From the NCBI GenBank assembly GCA_030741455.1, contig JASLVI010000054.1:1-9028 (forward strand): DNA of 9,028 bases, given 5' to 3'. The notes under the pieces are model-generated. The model saw only the letters and a program-made list of their open reading frames with translations, searched no databases and was not told the DNA's origin. Positions 7,271-9,028 of the stretch are shown here, in pieces. The translations under genes were made by a program, and so were the position numbers. Each line of letters starts with the position of its first letter. The first letter of the stretch is position 1. Source of the DNA: Candidatus Poseidoniaceae archaeon (GTDB lineage: Archaea > Thermoplasmatota > Poseidoniia > Poseidoniales > Poseidoniaceae).

Positions 7271-7356
7271 GTTTGCCGACGATTTTGAGAGCACGGGAAG
7301 TGCCTCGCCTCGGTGGTCAACAGCGCCATCAAACGGTGCAACGCCTTTCGCCAAAT

Positions 7357-7788
7357 TCAAGCCCCCATTCGAATTTGTTCGGCAAGTGAGCTCAGGCTTG
7401 CATGATCTGGTTCGCCAATGCCTGTAGTTGGCCACATTGAAGCGAGTGTCAGGCCTGCGTCATTTTCCGTTCTTGGGAGTATGTGAAAATGGACATGTGG
7501 TACTTCTTGGCCGGCGAGCGGCCCATCGTGGGCAACAACCGTAAAATCCGTTGTATTGAAATGGTTCGAGAGTCGTTTCTGGGCTTCGACAACACCATTC
7601 ATCAGCATCGAGCGCTGCTCTTCTGTTAAATCCGCAATTCGTTGTACAGGCGTAGTCGGAATAACAAGTGTATGGCCCTCTCGACGAGGGAAAATATCGA
7701 GAAATGCGTACCAACCCTGCCCTGCTCCGATTTTATGAGAAGGGATCTCTCCAGACAGAATCCGTTCAAACAGAGTTTGTTCTGCCAT
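7357..7788 (-). CDS. HIT-family (histidine triad) nucleotide-binding protein
   Basis: A 143-residue cytoplasmic protein, normal length for the HINT branch. It opens with the family-typical TLFERILSGEIPSHKI. LDIFPRREGHTLVIP (about 31-45) matches the conserved 'D..P...GH.LviP' strand, and the active site is GQEVPHVHFHILPR, with triad histidines 98, 100 and 102. His102 would be the nucleophile in hydrolysis of a nucleoside phosphoramidate, acyl-adenylate or similar NMP conjugate. The residue before DG is His rather than the common Asn (AHDGPLAGQ). The natural substrate cannot be told from sequence. The ATG at 7788 was chosen because the family begins close to TLF and a weak GGGATGA lies upstream; ATG 7794 and TTG 7812 are in-frame alternatives. 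It starts about 28 bases after the flavoprotein stop and is probably in the same transcript. Confidence 0.92.
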   Translation of the reverse strand: MAEQTLFERILSGEIPSHKIGAGQGWYAFLDIFPRREGHTLVIPTTPVQRIADLTEEQRSMLMNGVVEAQKRLSNHFNTTDFTVVAHDGPLAGQEVPHVHFHILPRTENDAGLTLASMWPTTGIGEPDHASLSSLAEQIRMGA

Positions 7789-7816
7789 GCTCATCCCAAT
7801 TGGAACGGACAAATAA

Positions 7817-9028
7817 TCAAACCGCAGCAGAAGGAGGTAAAATCCAGTTTCCTGAAGGCCCCTTTCTCAAAGCAAGAGTCGAATGCGTTCCATCGAAGAA
7901 TATTAGGTTGTGATGGAGTTGTTCTTGATCGGTTTCTGAGAAGTCAGAACGTTGGTGGAGGCCACGTGACTCGGTGCGGAGTGATGCAGATTGAACGTGA
8001 GCTTGCGCCATTCGGATGGCTGCTTGGGTTCGTAAAATCTCCAACAGATTTTGGTTTGCAATGAGAGAGGTTTGATCGCAATAGAGTTGTTCACTTTGAA
8101 CAGAAAGTTGTTCCAGCGACTCTACCGCATTTTCATAATCAGTTGCAATGGTGGCTGGAGTTTGAACTGCTGTGAGGATTTCTTTCAGTCGAGTGATGAC
8201 TGGGTTCAAACGCTGGACTGATTCTTCAGATTCTCCTCCAAGCATGCTTAATTCTGCTTCGGCAAGACTGTATGCTTCTTCCAACTTCGTCGCACCCGTG
8301 AATTTCCGTTTGCCAATCCATTCAGCTGCATGAGCGCCGGCTGCTTCACCGCCAGCAATCGAATCGAGGAGGCGGTTGCCTTGCAAAACATCCGCACCAT
8401 GAAGTCCACTTGATGCGGCTGATCCTGCTGAATAGAGTCCTGTAAACCATCGAGCCCATGATTGGAGAACAACTCGTCCGTGCTCATCGGTTGGAAGCCC
8501 TCCGAGTGTTTGAGATGGAACTGGAGCCACTCCAACGGTTTGTCGGTTCATATCAATACCAGTTCGCTGCTTGATATTATCGAACAATACAGCCCACCAG
8601 TCAGCATGCTTACCCATATTTCGAGCATCGAGAACGGTTGTGCCTGCTTCATGCATCTTTGCGCATATTTCAGATGTTGGTGTGGTGGAAGATGTTTCCA
8701 AAGCGGTTCCTGAAGGGGTGTGAAGTGTTGCACCGTCGGAAAGAATTGCTTGTGGAATCACCAAATTCGTGCCAACGACGCCAAGCGGGGTCTCAGCAAC
8801 GAATTCCATGTTTCGTAATGGGGCCCCAGCACGATATGCTGCATCCATTCCTAGTGATGTGGAACCGTTGGTGAATGCTCCTTCAAAGCCTCCATCGGCA
8901 ACGATCAGGGCTTTGCATTGAATCGATTGAATGCGGCCATTGAGCATGTCAATTGCAATCAAACCATTGATGGAAGAATCGGTATGGATCAATTCCAATG
9001 GGACTTGATCGCTACGCCGAGTTACACC
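7817..9028 (-). CDS. SdhA/FrdA-family flavoprotein, C-terminal 403 residues (5' end outside window), with degenerate dicarboxylate site
   Basis: The frame is open to the window edge, so the N-terminal FAD-binding part is missing; an in-frame TTG at 8998 is internal. Numbering is within the visible fragment. Family marks are: ALIVADGGFEG (40-50, like VLATGGAG); GMDAAYRAGAPLRNMEF (60-76, like GDGMAMAYRAGA..DMEF); TLGGLPTDEHG; and GLYSAGSAASSGLHGAD followed by GNRLLDSIAGGEAAG (like GLFAAGE...HGANRLGGNSLLD). The C-terminal helical domain ends with ESRGLHQRSDFSETD (353-367), diagnostic of SdhA/FrdA/NadB proteins. By analogy it would be a membrane-associated or soluble dehydrogenase/reductase flavin subunit. 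However, the residues that bind and activate succinate or fumarate are replaced (see findings), so succinate dehydrogenase should not be assumed. It is followed closely by the HIT gene. No iron-sulfur or membrane-anchor subunit lies downstream; upstream is unseen. Confidence 0.85.
   Translation of the reverse strand, partial: GVTRRSDQVPLELIHTDSSINGLIAIDMLNGRIQSIQCKALIVADGGFEGAFTNGSTSLGMDAAYRAGAPLRNMEFVAETPLGVVGTNLVIPQAILSDGATLHTPSGTALETSSTTPTSEICAKMHEAGTTVLDARNMGKHADWWAVLFDNIKQRTGIDMNRQTVGVAPVPSQTLGGLPTDEHGRVVLQSWARWFTGLYSAGSAASSGLHGADVLQGNRLLDSIAGGEAAGAHAAEWIGKRKFTGATKLEEAYSLAEAELSMLGGESEESVQRLNPVITRLKEILTAVQTPATIATDYENAVESLEQLSVQSEQLYCDQTSLIANQNLLEILRTQAAIRMAQAHVQSASLRTESRGLHQRSDFSETDQEQLHHNLIFFDGTHSTLALRKGPSGNWILPPSAAV

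Noticed and set aside
7642..8064. 140-codon plus-strand frame across the HIT and flavoprotein genes
   Set aside because: It spans the junction of two well-supported minus-strand genes and shows no protein features of its own.
8998..9028. Start of the flavoprotein at the TTG at 8998
   Set aside because: The frame stays open to the window edge, and the visible sequence begins mid-way through the SdhA fold without the N-terminal dinucleotide-binding motif, so the gene is truncated by the window.

Overview
The window looks like a chromosomal fragment of a planktonic marine archaeon. The best guess is a Marine Group II euryarchaeote (Candidatus Poseidoniales) or a close Thermoplasmatota relative. 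The basis is indirect. Two starts are preceded by archaeal-type GGTGA Shine-Dalgarno sequences, and the one clear promoter candidate is TATA-like. The largest gene encodes a giant, acidic, Sec-exported surface protein with a single C-terminal membrane anchor, and the gene mix is one seen in that group. No rRNA, tRNA or lineage marker is present, so the assignment is tentative.

All five genes lie on the minus strand, so transcription runs from high to low coordinates. From 9028 downward they are: (1) the C-terminal 403 residues of an SdhA/FrdA-family flavoprotein, cut by the window edge; (2) a small HIT-family nucleotide-binding protein; (3) a membrane-bound PlsC-superfamily acyltransferase with a C-terminal multi-pass membrane domain; (4) a 208-residue protein resembling archaeal DUF2299; (5) after a short spacer with a candidate promoter, a giant surface protein of about 1670 residues that fills the rest of the window. 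Genes 1 to 4 are close together (gaps of about 28, 86 and 36 bases) and probably co-transcribed. The giant gene appears to be its own unit. No stretch of 300 bases lacks a gene, and I see no mobile elements, CRISPR arrays or RNA genes.

The most interesting object is the giant surface protein. Its N-terminal half reads as a seven-bladed beta-propeller with a complete von Willebrand A (VWA) domain nested inside blade 4. About six Ig-like/CARDB-type domains, a transmembrane helix and a short charged cytoplasmic tail follow. Its 14 cysteines fall in even numbers per domain, as expected for disulfides. The second point of interest is the flavoprotein: it keeps the SdhA fold signatures but has lost the residues that canonical succinate dehydrogenases and fumarate reductases use to bind and convert dicarboxylates. 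The third is a bacterial/eukaryotic-type glycerolipid acyltransferase in an apparently archaeal context. The four upstream genes show no obvious shared pathway.
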